This document shows, one piece after another, positions 47,179-58,955 of a stretch of DNA of 64,000 bases. A model generated the notes under the pieces. The model was not told the origin of the DNA. It worked only from the letters and a program-made list of their open reading frames with translations, and did no database searches. Numbering within the stretch: position 1 is the first letter of the stretch; each line of letters begins with the position of its first letter. Source of the stretch: Larix kaempferi (Eukaryota; Streptophyta; Pinopsida; Pinales; Pinaceae); assembly GCA_027924585.1 (NCBI GenBank), contig BSBM01000809.1, forward strand, positions 5,985,001-6,049,000. Direction: 5' to 3'. Both the position numbers and the translations under genes were made by a program.

Positions 47179-50100
47179 ATGACTAAAGGTGGCAGGAGAA
47201 GGTCAAAGGCGACCTTCCTAGCTGATGACAATGCAAGAGTGGAGACTGCATTCCAAGATACTAGGTGCATTACAGGCGTGCCCCCAGAAGTAAAATGGGG
47301 AGATGTATACCGTATGGTAAGAGACCAGGACTTCCTTGAGGCTCTTCTTGTAGAAGAATGTTTATACCAAAACATCAAAAACTCCTGTATATCCAAAGCC
47401 GCCACCCGTCCAGAGCTCTTCCCCTGCTCAAAAGTAATTGGATGGCTTCTACGGCATGCGAATACTGAGACAAGATTTCTTTCAGACAACAAAGGAGAAG
47501 ATTTTGCTTCATTTCACCCATCCTATATCTCAACAGCTTATAAATTTCCCAAGCCCCAGTAGTGGCTAGATGATGCATGGCTAGAAGAAATCAAGATGGA
47601 CAATCTGGATATGGCTAGGAGACTGCTAGTCTCGGGCAGGCAAATCAGAAAAAAGGATAGTGAGGAGTATGAGGTTCAAAATCTGAGGCCCCCTTTCAGA
47701 TTGATCGCTCTCATGCTAAGCATAATCTTTGGAAGACCCGATGGGACGATGTTCATCTTTCAATGGGTTCCCATCATCCACTATGTGGCATTCAAACGAA
47801 CAATTGTTAACTGGGATGATATTCTCTCAGACAGCTTAACATCAGCTATAATTACTGCACAAGAAGGGTTAGTGGAGAAAAGGGCAAAATGTTATATGGC
47901 ATCCTACTTGATAGATTGTGTTGTGGCAAAGTGTCCCTTTCCCAAGTTAGGATGCATATGGAACTTGGCCGAGACTTTAGTGTTCATTGCTTACAAAATA
48001 TTCTGGGCTCAGAATTACAAAAGGCATTACAAACTCATTTGCAAGGATTTTATCATGCCTTTATACGAATTGATGTTCAACGAGGAACCCAACTGCTTAT
48101 CTGAGAACGCCATGGAAGTCCTGGAGAACTATGGTGATTTCTATTTTTCGTCAGAAGACACCTACATTAGAATGTATGGAGGCTATAAACCCCTGTATAT
48201 CCTACCGAGGTATGCTACCGACTATGTGGTCCACAAGGAGGCAGTGAGACAAGTTTTCATTGATGGGGTTGGTAACACCCTGTACAAGGCAAAGAAGGCA
48301 ACCTTTCCACCTTTACCTTTCTACATTGGGGCCTACAAATTCTTAGGGATTGGAGCTGCATAAGAGTTTATTGCAGAACTGAAATATTTTCACTTCAGGG
48401 AAAGGATTTTTTGGAGAAACGATTGACAAGGCAAGGCTGCACAACATTGCAAAGAATTCCATGCCAACTTTGAATACGCCCACTATTATGATGAGGAAGA
48501 AAGTTTATGGAGGGGTCAGTAACATGACCAAACTACATATTTGCCGACTAAGTAAAGTCGGAGCCAGTTCTAGCTCTGGCACTGTGAAGGGTTCAAAACA
48601 ACAGCAGGAAAAGGAAGCAGCAGAAGTTGCTCAAACCCTCTCTAAAGAAGAGCAAGAGCTCAAGGAAGCTGCCGAGAAAATCCAAAGAGAAGCTGCTAAG
48701 AGAGCAAGCAAGGTGAAAGAAGTTGAACTCCGGAAAGAAGAAACTCAAAGGATTTAAGCAGCTGAATATGAAGCTCGGAGAATTCAGGAGGAGGAAAGAA
48801 GTAGGTTGGAAGGAATTTCCCAACAAGAGGAAGATGACAAACTGAGAAGGGAACATGAGGAAGAAGCACAAAGAAAATAAGAATAAGAAAATAAATCCAG
48901 AGAAGATGCTGACCCCAAAAGCACAAATATACAAGACTTGGATATGGGTTCCCCCATAAGGGACCTCCCAATTGTTCCTTTTACACCATCCAAGAGTAGT
49001 ATAGTGTCCCAATGGGATAAGTTTACTTATAACAAGAAAAATAAATCCATTGTTAAAGAAATGGTGACCAGAATGAAGAGGCCTTTTCAACCAAATATTG
49101 TCACCAGGCATGAAACCACAGTCATGCAAGGTACCCAACATGCACACAAACTCATGGCATCTATCTCTCTAGCCTATGTTCTAGCAACTGCCGACAATGT
49201 CGACATATTATCAGACAAGTTAGAATCGAAGAAGGAGAAAGCCCATCATCTGCAAGAAACTCTGGTCAAAGAACAGAATTATTCAAATATGATGGTTGAG
49301 AAATGTGACAACCTTGTGCTAGAGAATGGAGAACTTAACAGGAGATTTTAGCATCTAGAAGCTGAAAAGAGAGCTTTGGTGATACAAATGAGAACTCTGG
49401 AGATAGAGAATAGGGCGATAGAAAGCTGCAACTTACATTTGGAGTCCGAGAAGTTTGACACTGCTCAACAGATCGAGGACCTAAAGGAGCACGCTGAGAA
49501 GCTGGAAGAAAAGTAAGAATTGCTAGAACACCAATTACAACTCACAACCGGCAAGGTTGGTGACTTGGGACCCTTTCATGAGCAGGCTTATGAGATTATT
49601 AAAAGGACACATGAGATACAAGAGCTCATGACGGAAGAAATTTGCAAGTTGAAGGAAGTGGTGGCCATGATCAAATAAATAAACACTGAGGTCACTAAGC
49701 ATAAGAGAAAATATGGACATATTAGTGAAGACATTAGGAGGCAAATGGAATGGAGAGAAGGAAGGTCATGATTCCTAGAAAGACTCCCTCTTAAGTCCAT
49801 CGCTGGTTTTAAAGTAGATATCCGCCTCTTGGGGTTTTTCCAGAATTATGGAGTGAGGTTGAATGAAGTGGCCATGGTCATGCTTGAATAGTGTGGGAAT
49901 TTGCACTTGAAAATATGAGCCACTCAAGAAAATTTTCAGATGAAAATGCCTCAAACCATAGAGGAGTTTCTAGACAAATCCCAATGCTTGTCTAATATAA
50001 AGGACGAGTTGAATGCTGAAATGGATTATGTAAGGAAGGTAGATGCTTTGACCTCAGAAGACCTTCACGATTGGATTGGCTAGGGTGCAATTTGCGCCCA

Positions 50101-50413
50101 TCTCTTAAATGAGGGTCTCCAAGTTACAACAGTAGAAGTCACTAATCTTGAAGAAGAGCTGGCCAAGCATGAAATCTCTCTGAAAACCATGCTTCCCCTT
50201 GATGCAAACAATATTATAAAAGAAACCAGTCTCTGGGTGAATCATATAGCAGAAGCAGACAGGGTACTAACAACAGGAACACATCAAGTGACAGCAGGAG
50301 GAGCAGAGGCATCAGCTTCAGTAGAATTCCCAGCAGTACCAGTGGCTCAGTTCCCAGCAGAAGCACCAACAATAGCAGAAATGCCCAAGTCAACAAAGGC
50401 ATCAGCTCATAAA
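47179..50413 (+). pseudogene. Decayed element protein: globular N-terminus, long coiled coils
   Basis: The start is Met 47179 ('MTKGGRRRSK'). The first frame runs to about 48510 with stops at 47560 (TAG), 48361 (TAA) and 48427 (TGA). It then shifts into a second frame that continues to TAA at 50413. The whole was about 1,075 codons. Residues 1-400 are globular, Trp/Tyr/Cys-containing and not recognised. Residues about 470-570 and 680-850 are Glu/Lys/Gln-rich heptad sequence (coiled coil), and the tail is Ala/Pro-rich ('ASVEFPAVPVAQFPAEAP'). Further stops lie at 48755, 48878, 48884, 49349, 49514, 49676, 49769, 49888, 49916 and 50081. There is no protease, RT, integrase or transposase motif. 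It may be a structural (gag-like) protein of a non-autonomous element or a captured host gene. Confidence 0.6.
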
Positions 50414-51328
50414 TAATTCACCTTTTGTCTTATTTTTTGGGTTTACAACCAACGTCTCTTCTTTCAGTCTTCTTATGTGTTAATTATTAAATAACATTTG
50501 GATTTCTATCACATTCATTTTGTAATATTTTTGGGTTTTATTCTTTTTGTGACATGGATACTACAAGACAAATTAGAAGAATATGAACGGTTAGGGTATA
50601 GGTGGCAGCTCTTGGAGCATTTTGTAAAGCTATATATAGCTGAGTAGAAGAGAATTTTAGAGAGGGCTTTTTGGCAGGTGAAAGAATTTCTTCTTGTGTA
50701 TATGAACTATTTCAGCTACATGAATAGGGAAACAATTTGGACCTGTGGAAGCTTGTGCATTTCTTTGCTTTGAATTGTGATGAATCATTGCCAAATTATT
50801 TCGACAATTTCTATATACATTCAGTGAGATCTTTCCTGGCTTATGTGAATTAATTCTATGCTGTGAATGATTTTACTTCTTGGCAAAATTTCTGTACATT
50901 ATGAGTAATGGAATGTTTTAATATAATCAAAGTTATCTTTGATATCATTTATATTCTGCTGAAAATGCTTTTATGGGATTAAATGGCTATCTATTTCAAC
51001 CTTTAAAGGTTACTTTCAGTTTATTGCTGATAACTTAAAAGTACTGCTCCTTACAAGGATATGTTAATTTAGATTTAATTAGCTTAGAATAGATTTGTTT
51101 AACGCATGCATTTAATTTAGGGCACATGCATATCATCTTAAACATGAAATATATAAACGGTGGATCGGGCCACTACCGGTAAAATAAACAAATCTTTTAA
51201 AAACTTACACGGTAGCCAGACCGTTAACCGGACGGATTCCCTACACCAAACGGTGGGCGATCTAATTGGGATTGCTTACTGGGGAGAATCCCTTGCTGAT
51301 TGATACTATGATTTTCGAGGCATCAAGA
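50414..51328. other. 3' part of the nested element; no gene
   Basis: This follows the protein stop. It contains a TATA-like 'gctatatatagctga' (about 50629) and then AT-rich sequence up to the junction. It does not resemble 45543-46500, so no LTR pair is supported. 51170-51260 is a local GC-richer tract with several 'accggt' and 'aaacggtgg' words. Confidence 0.5.
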
Positions 51329-54186
51329 GGTCTATTTACTAATTTCCTAGAATTGCATTCACTCAATTCCATTTTTAAAACAATACCGTTAGATCGCATG
51401 GCCATTTAAGTTTCTAGTTATCCTTTGGAAGCATATTTTGTGTTAATCATTTACTTTGTGATGTGTAGACGAATATATAAATGAGTGACATTATAATATT
51501 GTAGATTGGAGGCACTATCTAATTATACATGCACATTACTCTTATGCACATGCAAATGTTGGAAAGTGTTATTGAGACTCCATAGTTTGATGTTACGTAA
51601 ATCACTTATAGTGGAAAAGTGTTATTGAATTTCCATATGATGCTATGTGGATCACTTTAGAGAGTGTGATTGAATGAAGGTCACTTATGTTGAAAAGTGT
51701 TATTGAATGAATTTTGATATTTATATAATATATATAGCTATAAGTGGGATATTATATCCATGTTATATGTTGCAAAGTGTTTGGTATTCCTGCAATACAT
51801 AAATGAAATGGATATCATATCCATGTTACATGTTGAAAAGGAATCTTGATATTTATATAATATAAAGCTATAAGTGGGATATTATATCCATGTTATATGT
51901 TGGAAAGTGTTTGGTATTCCTACAATATATAAATATGAAATGGATATTATATCCATGTTACATGTTGAAAATGGTATTGACAGAATTTTGATATTTATAT
52001 AATATATAAATATAAGTGGGATATTATATCCATGTTATATGTTGGAAAGTGTTTGGTATTCCTACAATACATAAATATGAAATGGATATTATATCCATGT
52101 TACATGTTGAAAAGTGTTATTGAATGAATTTTGATATTCATATAATATATAACTATAAGTGGGATACTATATTCAGGGTATTTGTTGGAATGCTTTGTGG
52201 CTTATTGCGTGCATCGGTTTGTTACTTATGATAGGACTGTCGTGAACGACAGTCGGATAACACATGCTTATGTCATGAGGCATGGAAGGCCAAGCATGGA
52301 GTGTATATTGGGGCCCGTCGATAACAACACCACTACTATGCACGAGGTTAGGACATGAGAAGTGTCTAGGTAGGAGTACTACCTTTAGAATTGTAGGGGT
52401 TTTGCATTCACCTCTAGAGCTGTGCGTGATTGTTTCTAGGTCGACGAGACTTATGACTCCCTATCCTGTTGTGGATCACCATGCCCAGCTCATGGGTGGC
52501 CTTCGGACAGACTAAGTATATGCCGTCGAAGAGCCTACGGTTGGGTGGAGCGTTGCATTTCCCACATTATTCCCCCTATTTACATGATTATATTTTGTGA
52601 TTTAATTTATGTATCTTGATTAATGAAAAGATATCTACAGTTTTGTAATATGTTTTATTGTACTAATGTATGTTTTAAGTATGAATGATGGATACAAGAA
52701 TAAGATGGCGAAAGGAATAAGCCTTCCTCAGTTTACCAAGGTGGTAAGAAAAGTATGTTGGTAAAGTTATCTTACGCATTGACATATATATTGACTTGTT
52801 TGATTGTGTCTTACTTGTATTCGATGAATGTACATTGATAGTACTTTCTATCATGTTTATTTACTCATGTATCCATGTGGAGTTGATTGGTAGAAGGCTA
52901 AAGGAAAGAGACTACCATTGTCGAAAAGAGATTTCAATATGATGCTAACCCTAGGGAAGTTTAGTGTTATGCACATGCTTAGAGTTTTACCATTCTATGT
53001 CATTGACGTGAGAGCATAGATTAGACATTATATTTGAATGGGTGAGCATGTGATTGTGAATGCATAAGAGAATGAATGAGCCTCATGTGCATTGGAATAA
53101 ATGTGTAAATTATTATGTGGACTATTTATGAAACCTTACCTGGGATCAGTTGCATTGATCATGATCTATGATGGGTATGTGTGAAAAGAACATGTTTGTA
53201 TGCTTCTTATGAATGTGTAAAAGGATACTAGTCAACATAACCTAACCAAACCTTATTAAGGTTAGAAATACACCTTTCGACATGATCTATGGTTGGCTTA
53301 GTATGCTTTGGGTGTAAGAGAAAGACTGGATATCTTCTCATATTGTTATATAGATGTATGAATTTGTCTTCATTTACTTATGATGATATTTATGGTGCAT
53401 TTACATCTCATGGTTAGATGAACCTCTTATTAATGAAAGAACGTCATCATGATGTTGATTATCATTTGGTTGGCATACAATGGTCGAAAAGGTTTCCATT
53501 AGGCATTAATGATGTGTCGACAAGTTTTCAAAAGGTCGATCATGTATGAGAATTATTGAATGAGTATTTTTGTACGAATTGGAACCTAGCACATGAAAGT
53601 CTATTTATGCATTATTGTAATTAATGTTGTAATTTACCAAGTATGTTTGAATATTGAATTGAGTTATTACTCTATAAGTAGCCACACCGTGATATATCTT
53701 TCATCATTGATTTAATGTATTTCATGTCATTATATGGAAAGATAGGTGCATATCTTGGTTTATAGTTATATGAGACTTATGATACATAGGCATGCTTGTG
53801 ATGTTAAAGGACTCTAGTTGAGAGTGTTGTGTTTAAAGATAACATCGAGTCATGGGGCTAACTTAATTTGTAGATAGAATATTCTTCTATGTCGCACTAA
53901 GTTTGAGATCATGTGGTATTTCTTACCCCAGTTTATGCACGAAGTTGAAAGTGAATTCCTACTCAAAATATGTTTTATAATGTTATAAAGAGAAACTTGG
54001 TTTGCATGCTTTTATGCTTGGAAGGACTTTTCCATAGTGCAGTAAGGCTGTGTATCTGATTGTTTTTATGTTATTCACCGTGGTAGGAGAATTGATGATT
54101 GTGTGGATATTGATGGTATGTTGATTTAAAAAAAAAAATGTATCCCCATTTCCTCTTAAAAGTGTATAGGATCGAGGGATGTTACA
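51329..54186 (+). repeat. Giant solo LTR, 3' part
   Basis: This aligns with 61377-63688 and, for its last 2.3 kb, with 55026-57341. It ends GGGATGTTACA at 54186, the same end that precedes the primer site at 57341. No primer site follows here; instead GTGTA and the interrupted reading frame follow. The full LTR without the insertion is about 5.3 kb. The short frame 52282-52515 is preserved with changes at 62340-62588, but nothing marks it as a gene. Confidence 0.85.
51740..52170. repeat. LTR-internal tandem repeats of ~125-145 bp
   Basis: About three units recur, each with two versions of 'gatattatatccatgttayatgttg' and a 'ttttgatatttatataatata' spacer. The same repeats are at 55026-55325 and 61740-62235 with different unit numbers. 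The truncated LTR at 55026 begins inside one of them. Confidence 0.8.
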
Positions 54187-54191
54187 GTGTA
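54187..54191. other. Target-site duplication, right (GTGTA)
   Basis: GTGTA follows the LTR end and differs at one base from GTCTA at 43061-43065. Confidence 0.7.
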
Positions 54192-54323
54192 GAACACAAT
54201 GCGCAGCAATCTGAACATGCAACTACAAAAAATAAAAATTCTGCAATTCTAGAAGATTCAACAGAAATTCCTGAAGGGTGTTCATCAAATCAAACTACAC
54301 AAGCTACAAGAGGGCCAGTATGA
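54192..54323 (+). pseudogene. Tandem-repeat protein frame, C-terminal end beyond the solo LTR
   Basis: If the LTR and one target copy are removed, codon CTA at 43063-43065 is followed directly by GAA at 54192. The frame then stays open for 43 codons to TGA at 54321. The segment is Gln/Thr/Asn-rich, like the upstream repeats ('EHNAQQSEHATT', then a Cys in 'EGCSSNQTTQ'), and would be the C-terminus. The restored frame indicates the LTR landed inside an existing reading frame. Confidence 0.6.
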
Positions 54324-55025
54324 AGCCGCTTAAGGACATCCTTATTGCGTCTTAAGAAGCAGTCAGGATGGTGTAACCACACAATAAATGAGAGGAATAC
54401 AAATTCAGGGGCATCAGGTCCTAGGAGAAATAGTCGAAGTTGATTGAAAAGAGAAAATTGACTAGAGGGATTGCCGATGACCACTGGTGTGGGAAGACTG
54501 GCAGTCGAAGCTAGGAATTCGAGTAGGAATTTGTCAAAGTATGGTCGATAGGAGTAGAAGTATAAGGAGTTGAAATTCGATGAGTAGTCGAACATCGACA
54601 TCGACTAAAGAGGAAACGGCCAAGTGTTGGGGATGGGGCAGACTAGCAGCCATGGAGACTATGTAAATCCGACAAGTTAAGTCGAGGACTGACGAATTAT
54701 AGAATGGTCGACGTGTCGAAGAGGATGGTGATTGGATCGAAAATTGTAGCAATGTTAGAGAAGTGCAGAGGTTGAGGAAACGCAACTACAACCATTTTTT
54801 GGTAGTTGAGGAAGTTAATGACAGTTAAGAAGGTGGTTGAGATTGAGCTAGATGTCACCAAAAGATGATGTTGTGCAGGCACATTCAGGGGAAGCTGAAA
54901 ACTGCATATCTATAGGATTAGAAATGTTTCGAACAACAGATTAAGGACACCTTGGGGAAGCCAGACAAGGGTGGACCTCGCGAACATCAACAGAGCAGAG
55001 TAGAAGACTGGTACAAACTCACAAG
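54324..55025. other. Unassigned spacer with clustered GTCGA words
   Basis: No gene is recognised. GTCGA or TCGAC occurs about nine times at 54435-54725. Minus-strand frames (54290-54601, 54534-54785) have no recognisable content. The last part (54945-55025) reads like a decayed coding fragment but is too short to name. It ends where the truncated LTR begins. Confidence 0.45.
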
Positions 55026-57341
55026 AGATATTATATCCATGTTATATGTTGGAAAGTGTTTGGTATTCCTACAATACCTAAATATGAAATGGATATTATA
55101 TCCATGTTACATGTTGAAAATGGTTATTGACTGAATTTTGATATTTATATAATATAAAGCTATAAGTGGGATATTATATCCATGTTATATGTTGGAAAGT
55201 GTTTGGTATTCCTATAATACATAAATATGAAATGGATATTATATCCATGTTACATGTTGAAAAGTGTTATTGAATGAATTTTGATATTCATATAATATAT
55301 AACTATAATTGGGATACTATATTTAGGGTATTTGTCGAAACGCTTTGTGGTTTGTTGCCTGCATCGGTTTGTTACTTATGATAGGACTGTCGTGAACGAC
55401 AGTCGGGTAACACATACTTATGTCATGAGGCACAAAAGGCCAAGTCTGGAGTGTTGACTGGGGCCCGTCGATAAAAACACCACTACTATGCACGAGGTTG
55501 GGACATGAGAAGTGTCTAGGTAGGAGTACCACCTTTAGAATTGCAGGGGTATTGCATTCACCTCTAGAGTTGTGTGTGATTGTTTCTAGGGAAACGCAAC
55601 TTATGACTCCCTATCCCATTGTGGATCACCATGCCCATCTCAGGGGTGGCCTTCGGACAGACTGAGTATATGTCGTCGAAGAAGCTACGGTTTGGTGGAG
55701 CATTGCATTTCCCACATTATTCCCCCTATTTACATGATTACGTTTTGTGATTTAATTTATGTATTTGGATTAATGAAAAGATATCTACAGTTTTGTAATA
55801 TGTTTTATTGTACTAATGTATGTTGTAAGTATGAATGATGGATACAGGAATAAGACGACGAAAGGAATAAGCCTTCCTCAGTTTACCAAGAAGGTAAGAA
55901 AAGTATGTTTGTAAATTTATCTTACGCATTGACATATATATTGGCTTGTCTGATTTTATCTTACTTGTATTTGATGAATGTATGTTGATAGTACTTTCTA
56001 TCATGTTTACTTACTCATGTATCCATGTGGATATGATTGGTAGAAGGATTTAAAGGAAAGAGACTACCATTGTCGAAAAGAGATTTCAATATGATGCTAA
56101 CCCTAGGGAATTTTAGTGTCATGCACATGCTTAGAGTTTTACCATTCTATTTCATTGATGTGAGAGCATAGATTAGACATTATATTTGAATTGCAAGCAT
56201 GTGATTGTGAATGCATAAGAGAATGAATGAGCCTCATGTGCATTGGAATAAATGTGTAACTTATTAGGTGGACTATGAATGAAACCTTACCTGGGATCAG
56301 TTGCATTGATAATGATCTATGATGGGTATGTGTGAAAATAACATGTTTGTATGCTTCTTATGAATGTGTAAAAGGAAACTAGTCAACATAACCTAACCAA
56401 ACCTTCTTAAGGTTAGAAATACATCTTTCGACACGATCTATGGTTGGCATAGTATGCTTTGGGTGTAAGAGAAAGACTGCATATGTTCTCATATTGTTAT
56501 ATAGATGTATGAATTTGTCTTCATTTACTTATGATGATATTTATGGTGCATTTACATCTCATGGTTAGATGAACCTCTTATTAATGAAAGAACGCCATCA
56601 TGATGTTGAGTATCATTTGGTTGGCATATGCATATCCTTGAAAATGTTTCCATTAGGCATTAATGATGTGTCGACAAGTTTTCAAAATATCGATCATGTA
56701 TGAGAATTATTGGATGAGTATCTTTGTAGGAATTCGAACCTAGCACATGAAAGTCTATTTATGCATCATTGTAATTAATGTTGTAATTTACCAAGTATGC
56801 TTGAATATTGAATTGAGTTATTACTTTATAAGTAGCCGCACCGTGATATATCTTTCATCATTGATTTAATGTATTTTATGTCATTATATGGAAAGATAGG
56901 TGCATATCTTGGTTTATAGTTATATGAGACTTATGATACATAGGCATGCTTGTGATGTTAAAGGACTCTAGTTGAGAGTGTTGTGTTTAAAGATAACATC
57001 GAGTCATGGGGCTAACTTAATTTGTAGATGGAATGTTCTTCTATGTTGCACCAAGTTTGAGATCGTGTGGTATTTCTTACCCCAGTTTATGCACGAAGTT
57101 GAAAGTGAATTCCTACTCATCATCTGTTTTATAATGTTATAAAGAGAAACTTGGTTTGCATGCTTTTATGCTTGGAAGGACTTTTCGATAGTGCAGTAAG
57201 GCTGTGCATCTGATTGTCTTTATGTTATTCATCGTGGTAGGAGAATTGATGATTGTGTGGATATTGATGGTATGTTGATTTAAAAAAAAAAAAATTCTCC
57301 CCATTTCCTCTTAAAAGTGTATGGGATCGAGGGATGTTACA
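55026..57341 (+). repeat. 5'-truncated left LTR of a second giant-LTR element
   Basis: This matches the 3' half of the solo LTR from inside the tandem repeats to the same end, GGGATGTTACA. It lacks the first ~3 kb. It carries the perfect palindrome GACTGTCGT-GA-ACGACAGTC near 55385, also at about 52236 but degraded near 62304. It is followed by a primer site, so it is the left LTR of an element with interior 57342-58955. Confidence 0.85.
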
Positions 57342-57343
57342 AG

Positions 57344-57360
57344 TGGTATTAGAGCAATGG
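57344..57360 (+). other. Primer binding site for initiator tRNA-Met
   Basis: TGGTATTAGAGCAATGG stands two bases after the LTR end. It matches the plant TGGTATCAGAGC primer site at eleven of twelve positions. Confidence 0.8.
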
Positions 57361-58939
57361 TTCCTACTCTAGGACATACAGACTCATTTATGTTTGATGC
57401 TACAACATAGATTTTGAGTTGCACTGAAATGTGAATCATGAAAAATGTTATTATGATTGACAATTACGTCCATGAGGCATTAACTAATATGCAGAATTGG
57501 TTGTTGTGTGCGAGGAATTGATCGCACGAAGCAAGGGCTTGGAAGTTAAGAGCCAATGCAGATCAATGGTGAGAGAACTGCTAGATCAAAAGAGCTTTGC
57601 CAAAAATCATTGTAAGTGAGTGCCTCTATATGGTTGTTAACATTTCATATATGGTTATGTGCATTAGGCCTAACTTGCAGCTTGTGATGTCAAGCCGGTT
57701 AGCCATGATAGTGGCATGAGATCCACAATGTGAACCAATGGGTCCATTAATGCAATGTTATGAGACACTGTTGCATGCACATGAGACTTATGACTGATGA
57801 TGTGTAAACATCAAAATGCACAGATTATGATAAGTATATTGTTGTTATTATGCTACATGTGGCATACAAAAATTTATAAATGACTATTACTAAGAAATAT
57901 ATTTCTCGGACTCAAACTAGAAGGTTTGAGGGGAAATAATATTTTCCTGGACTTGAGCAGGGGCTCCATCTTGCACTCACTTACTAGTCATTGCAAAGTA
58001 CAACTTTCCTAAAGTGTGGTCATGTTCCCCATGGAAATGGAATAGAGCAGGTGGGGCTCATTGAATGATACTAACCCAAAAGACCTAGGCAATATTTATA
58101 TCCATCGAATTGCGCAGAGGAAGGGCTCATTTTTCCTTATGTTGTTAGAATGGAGCACACAAGAGTTTCTCTGAGGAGACTTAACTTTTTCGCTGTGGTG
58201 TTAGAACTGAGCCCACAAGAAGATTCAACGAGGGGAAGCTATGTAATGAGTTGTAGAGCAAGACTGTCACACTTTCCTATAGAGTTTGCAAAGGTCTCGT
58301 GTTTGGTATGCAAGTCTATATGATTGTTGAAGTACATGTAATGTTTGGTTGAACATTGTACTTGGTATGCTGGTAGCATTATGCATGTATATTGTTTTCT
58401 GACACATTGGATGTGATATGGTCACTTGGGGGGACAATTGTTGTTGTTGCATGATAAAAAGCACTTAGGGGTGCTAAATTTTTTTTTTCTTCGACGAATA
58501 CAGTTTCAGGCTGAATTTGAGCAACTTTAATATCACATTGCAAGAATTAATATGTGTATATTGTAAACTAACATGCAGGGATATCAGCAACACATTGCAA
58601 GTAAAATAAATATGCACCGTAAGACAGTAGATGATTGTGAATGAGAGCATGTGGCTCCAAAGTTTTATGTTTTATATCATGAAACTAACATGTGAACCAA
58701 GTGGGACTGGTAATAACATTGCAAAGAAATTGCAATTTCCCAAGATAAGGAGCATAGCAATGTGAGAGACAAGCACTGCACGTATAAAAACCATGTTTTT
58801 ATGATTTTTTTATTCTCAAAATATTATGTTGTTAATAAATATTGGCAGGAGAATTGGGTTGCATGCAATAGAAATGTAGGAAAACAAGATGCACGAGGGA
58901 AATAGTGAAAAACGTGACAACATCGAGGATGGTGTTATT
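57361..58939 (+). mobile_element. Non-coding interior of the giant-LTR element
   Basis: 1.6 kb lies between primer site and polypurine tract with no frame longer than about 65 codons and no gag or pol motif. With ~5.3-kb LTRs and a small empty interior this is a non-autonomous element, comparable in design to LARDs but with LTRs longer than its interior. The autonomous partner is not in the window. Confidence 0.75.
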
Positions 58940-58955
58940 CCAAGAGGGAGAGTTT
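58940..58955 (+). other. Polypurine tract before the 3' LTR
   Basis: CCAAGAGGGAGAGTTT directly precedes the LTR start TGTCACATC, the expected place for plus-strand priming. Confidence 0.65.

Larger units (their letters stand above)
45543..51328 (+). mobile_element. 5.8-kb insertion nested in the solo LTR
   Basis: The related LTR at 61365-61390 reads 'ttgttgagggtctattt' without interruption. Here it is cut after 'ttgttgagggt' and resumes at 'ggtctattt', so GGT is shared at both ends. A 5-bp duplication of GGGTC with one change on each side is possible. The left end begins with TGTTGTTACAACATTCCCCC (about 45548), typical of an LTR start. A TATA box (TTTATATAGG, 46364) follows. No matching repeat was found at the right end (50414-51328), so it is not a simple LTR pair. 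It carries a decayed protein gene and a palindrome cluster. Confidence 0.7.

Noticed and set aside
45543-51328. Simple LTR-retrotransposon pair for the nested insertion
   Set aside because: The left end looks like an LTR start, but 50414-51328 does not match 45543-46500, and TG...CA ends with a clean target duplication could not be placed.
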